Assembly (NCBI GenBank): GCA_937125455.1
Contig: CAKZLK010000030.1
Coordinates: 1 to 64,000 of the forward strand
Length of the DNA: 64,000 nt
DNA from: an uncultured Aequorivita sp.
Lineage (GTDB): Bacteria; Bacteroidota; Bacteroidia; Flavobacteriales; Flavobacteriaceae
Reading direction: 5' to 3'
In this document: positions 62,590 through 64,000 of the stretch, piece by piece
Position numbering within the stretch: position 1 is the stretch's first letter
Layout of the letters: every line of letters begins with the position of its first letter
Notes under the pieces: model-generated
The model's database searches: none
What the model was told of the DNA's origin: nothing
The model's input: only the letters and a program-made list of their open reading frames with translations
Program-made: the position numbers and the translations under genes

Positions 62590-62610
62590 GGTACAACATA
62601 GGTACAACAT
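62590..62610. repeat. Tandem GGTACAACAT pair, possible integrase-related site
   Basis: GGTACAACAT at 62590-62599 and again at 62601-62610 (11-base period), 50 bases beyond the tRNA. Short direct repeats beside a tRNA 3' end are common at sites used by tyrosine integrases. No integrase gene is in the window, so this is only a suggestion. Confidence 0.4.
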
Positions 62611-62688
62611 TTTAAATTTTTTCTTCAAGAATTTTAATTTGAAGAGAATTGATGTCAATTGTACTTATATCTTATTTTGGTTATAGTT

Positions 62689-63369
62689 TCAGTTCGAAAC
62701 TTGTTCTATATTGAGTTGAGGTTTGTATTTCCTAAAAAGTGCCAAATCAAATTTTAATTGTTGCAAGCCATACCCTTTCAAATCATAGATTTTCTTCCGG
62801 CAACATTTCTTGTATTTAGGCCCGCCACATAATGGACATTCTTTATTGGGGTGATATTTGATGCCATTAATGGCCGTTTCCAATAAGGAAACAATATTTT
62901 TTAAATCAGATAGTCCAAATTCTTCTTGGTAAAATTGTGCGATACCATCAAAGTGGTGCTTGTATTCCCCATTCGCATAACCCCCTGTGGATTCTTTATA
63001 ATGATAATTGGCAAAAAAAGGATATATAACTTCTCTGTAAAACTCTTCAAAAACGATACCTCTCCCTTTTCTTTTCATTAGCTTATGCGGAATGTCCAAA
63101 CAACATTCCCCTTTCTTGGAAATATGAAAGTCCCAATCTCTATTGATAATTTGAGTTTTCTCGATTACCATAGGAACGGTATATGGGTATTCAGCTTCGT
63201 TTATAAGAATTAGGATTTTAAAGTGCCCCCAGAGCTTATCACTTTTGTCTAAGACACTTATTTTGCCTTCCAGAGCTAAATATCCGGTTTTAGGGCTTTC
63301 AACTTTCTCAAAGGCAAAATATTTGTCCAGAAAATTTTCAATATCAGTACTGAGGCCTTTTTTACCCAT
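62689..63369 (-). CDS. E2 (ubiquitin-conjugating)-like protein with SEC-C-type zinc motif
   Basis: 226 aa from the ATG at 63369, which overlaps the stop of the cyclase gene (ATGGGTAA, 8 bases); an ATG 15 codons upstream (63414) is also in frame. Residues about 30-125 read as an E2 fold: WGHFKILILINEAEYPYTVP resembles the E2 strand and YPxxxP turn, and FHISKKGECCLDIP matches the E2 active site HPNI...G.ICLDI, with Cys90 the likely thioester Cys and His82. A C-terminal CPLCGGPKYKKCC (178-190) is a SEC-C-type zinc motif. No E1 or JAB protein is near in the window. It most resembles E2-type partners in antiphage systems; the match is by eye only. Confidence 0.7.
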   Translation of the reverse strand: MGKKGLSTDIENFLDKYFAFEKVESPKTGYLALEGKISVLDKSDKLWGHFKILILINEAEYPYTVPMVIEKTQIINRDWDFHISKKGECCLDIPHKLMKRKGRGIVFEEFYREVIYPFFANYHYKESTGGYANGEYKHHFDGIAQFYQEEFGLSDLKNIVSLLETAINGIKYHPNKECPLCGGPKYKKCCRKKIYDLKGYGLQQLKFDLALFRKYKPQLNIEQVSN

Positions 63370-64000
63370 AGTTGAAGTAAGGTTTACTTTTAGAAGCGAT
63401 TGGATACAAATCACGGCTATTCCTGTTGGGATCAGGAAAGGTGTTAATTGTCAATACCAAGACACCCATATCATTTTGAACAGCTAGGTTGTTATCTACC
63501 AAATAGCGTTCCCAATCAAAGTTGTATTGGTAATATTTTCTTCCATCCTCATAATCGTGTATTTCTTTGCTTCGTTGCTCAAAATACTTGTCCTTTCTAA
63601 GTTGTGTTGTCACATTGTGACCTACAACTATGCCACTGTTTTTTGCGTTACTTTGCATTTTAGGTGCAAGACTCGTATGAAGACTGCAAGTAGTAACTTC
63701 GCCTGATTCACCAATGCCGGAATAGAACCAATCCACTTGTTTGGAATGACCCAAATCCAATCCTGCTCTTGTATGTATGTCTTGAATACCATTATCTTCA
63801 AAAAACTCTTTAAGATCATTTTTCACGAAATAGGATATCATAGAGAAGGACTTTAAGGCATCTTCTACGGCTTTTAGCTTTTCTTTCTTTTTTCCGCCGA
63901 AATATACCATTAAACCATCGCCCTGTATGCGATGCACGTAGCCACCGCATAGGTTTACTGCAAATATTGATGCTCGGATGATACTTTCTGTAATCAACCT
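63362..64000 (-). CDS. Class III adenylate/guanylate cyclase-like protein (partial)
   Basis: At least 212 residues; the frame is open at the window edge, so the true start lies beyond 64000 (the leftmost in-frame start codon, TTG at 63997, is probably internal). GGYVHRIQGDGLMVYFGG carries the second metal-binding Asp (GDG) and phosphate-loop region; RAGLDLGHSKQVDWFYSG and GIVVGHNV fit the later strands. The first metal Asp lies outside. The usual Asn-x3-Arg of the family is not clear in VTTCSLHTSLAPKMQ. Cyclic nucleotide synthases of this class, when stand-alone and next to defence-like genes, include Pycsar cyclases. Effector genes may lie off the window. Confidence 0.72.
   Translation of the reverse strand, partial: RLITESIIRASIFAVNLCGGYVHRIQGDGLMVYFGGKKKEKLKAVEDALKSFSMISYFVKNDLKEFFEDNGIQDIHTRAGLDLGHSKQVDWFYSGIGESGEVTTCSLHTSLAPKMQSNAKNSGIVVGHNVTTQLRKDKYFEQRSKEIHDYEDGRKYYQYNFDWERYLVDNNLAVQNDMGVLVLTINTFPDPNRNSRDLYPIASKSKPYFNYG

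Overview
The window is AT-rich chromosomal DNA from a member of the Bacteroidota, almost certainly family Flavobacteriaceae. This rests on a complete gliding/type IX secretion cluster (gldK-gldL-gldM-gldN), a PorP/SprF-type protein next to a type B secretion-signal C-terminus, the flavobacterial block nadK - DUF6089 - uppS - bamA - two ompH/skp genes, and several promoters of the Bacteroidota form TTG-N17-19-TAnnTTTG. Genus cannot be fixed from the sequence alone.

Layout. 1-5.9 kb: end of a secreted adhesin-like protein, a PorP/SprF protein, a VWA lipoprotein, a TPR histidine kinase with its LytTR regulator, and a gamma carbonic anhydrase-like protein. 5.9-14 kb: a minus-strand cell-envelope block (murI, two ompH, bamA, uppS, DUF6089, nadK, CBS protein). 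14-25 kb: plus-strand pdxJ, hydrolase, FadL porin, SGNH lipoprotein, holin-like protein, trigger factor, clpP and clpX, then a GH3-family protein and a DUF2797 protein. 25-36 kb: a large AsmA-like protein, a FolK-deoxynucleoside kinase fusion, an RsuA-type pseudouridine synthase homologue lacking the catalytic Asp, and a polyamine cluster (arginine decarboxylase, agmatinase, deoxyhypusine synthase-like protein, GNAT-nitrilase fusion). 36-46 kb: a membrane glycosyltransferase, a divergent TolB-like/M28 peptidase pair, groEL-groES, and the secG - TPR - lptE - sigma-54 activator - miaB run. 46-55 kb: topA, an arginase-fold protein without its metal ligands, and gldKLMN. 55-62.3 kb: FAD oxidoreductase, DUF983, ABC-F ATPase, patatin, two small proteins and an AsmA-like protein.

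62.4 kb to the right edge changes character. An initiator tRNA gene is followed by a terminator and a short GGTACAACAT tandem repeat, then by two translationally coupled minus-strand genes: a class III nucleotide cyclase homologue (cut by the window edge) and an E2 (ubiquitin-conjugating)-like protein with a C-terminal SEC-C-type zinc motif. A cyclic-nucleotide synthase paired with a stand-alone E2 recalls CBASS type II-short (nucleotidyltransferase plus E2) and Pycsar (class III cyclase plus effector) antiphage systems but matches neither standard layout. It is the best candidate for an undescribed system here, probably the edge of an island inserted beside the tRNA.

Most of the rest is housekeeping. 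Two enzyme-family members appear to lack essential catalytic residues (pseudouridine synthase homologue and arginase homologue). Other non-standard features are two unusual gene fusions, a REP-like element read through in frame inside a glycosyltransferase, and a divergent promoter pair formed by one 18-bp palindrome.
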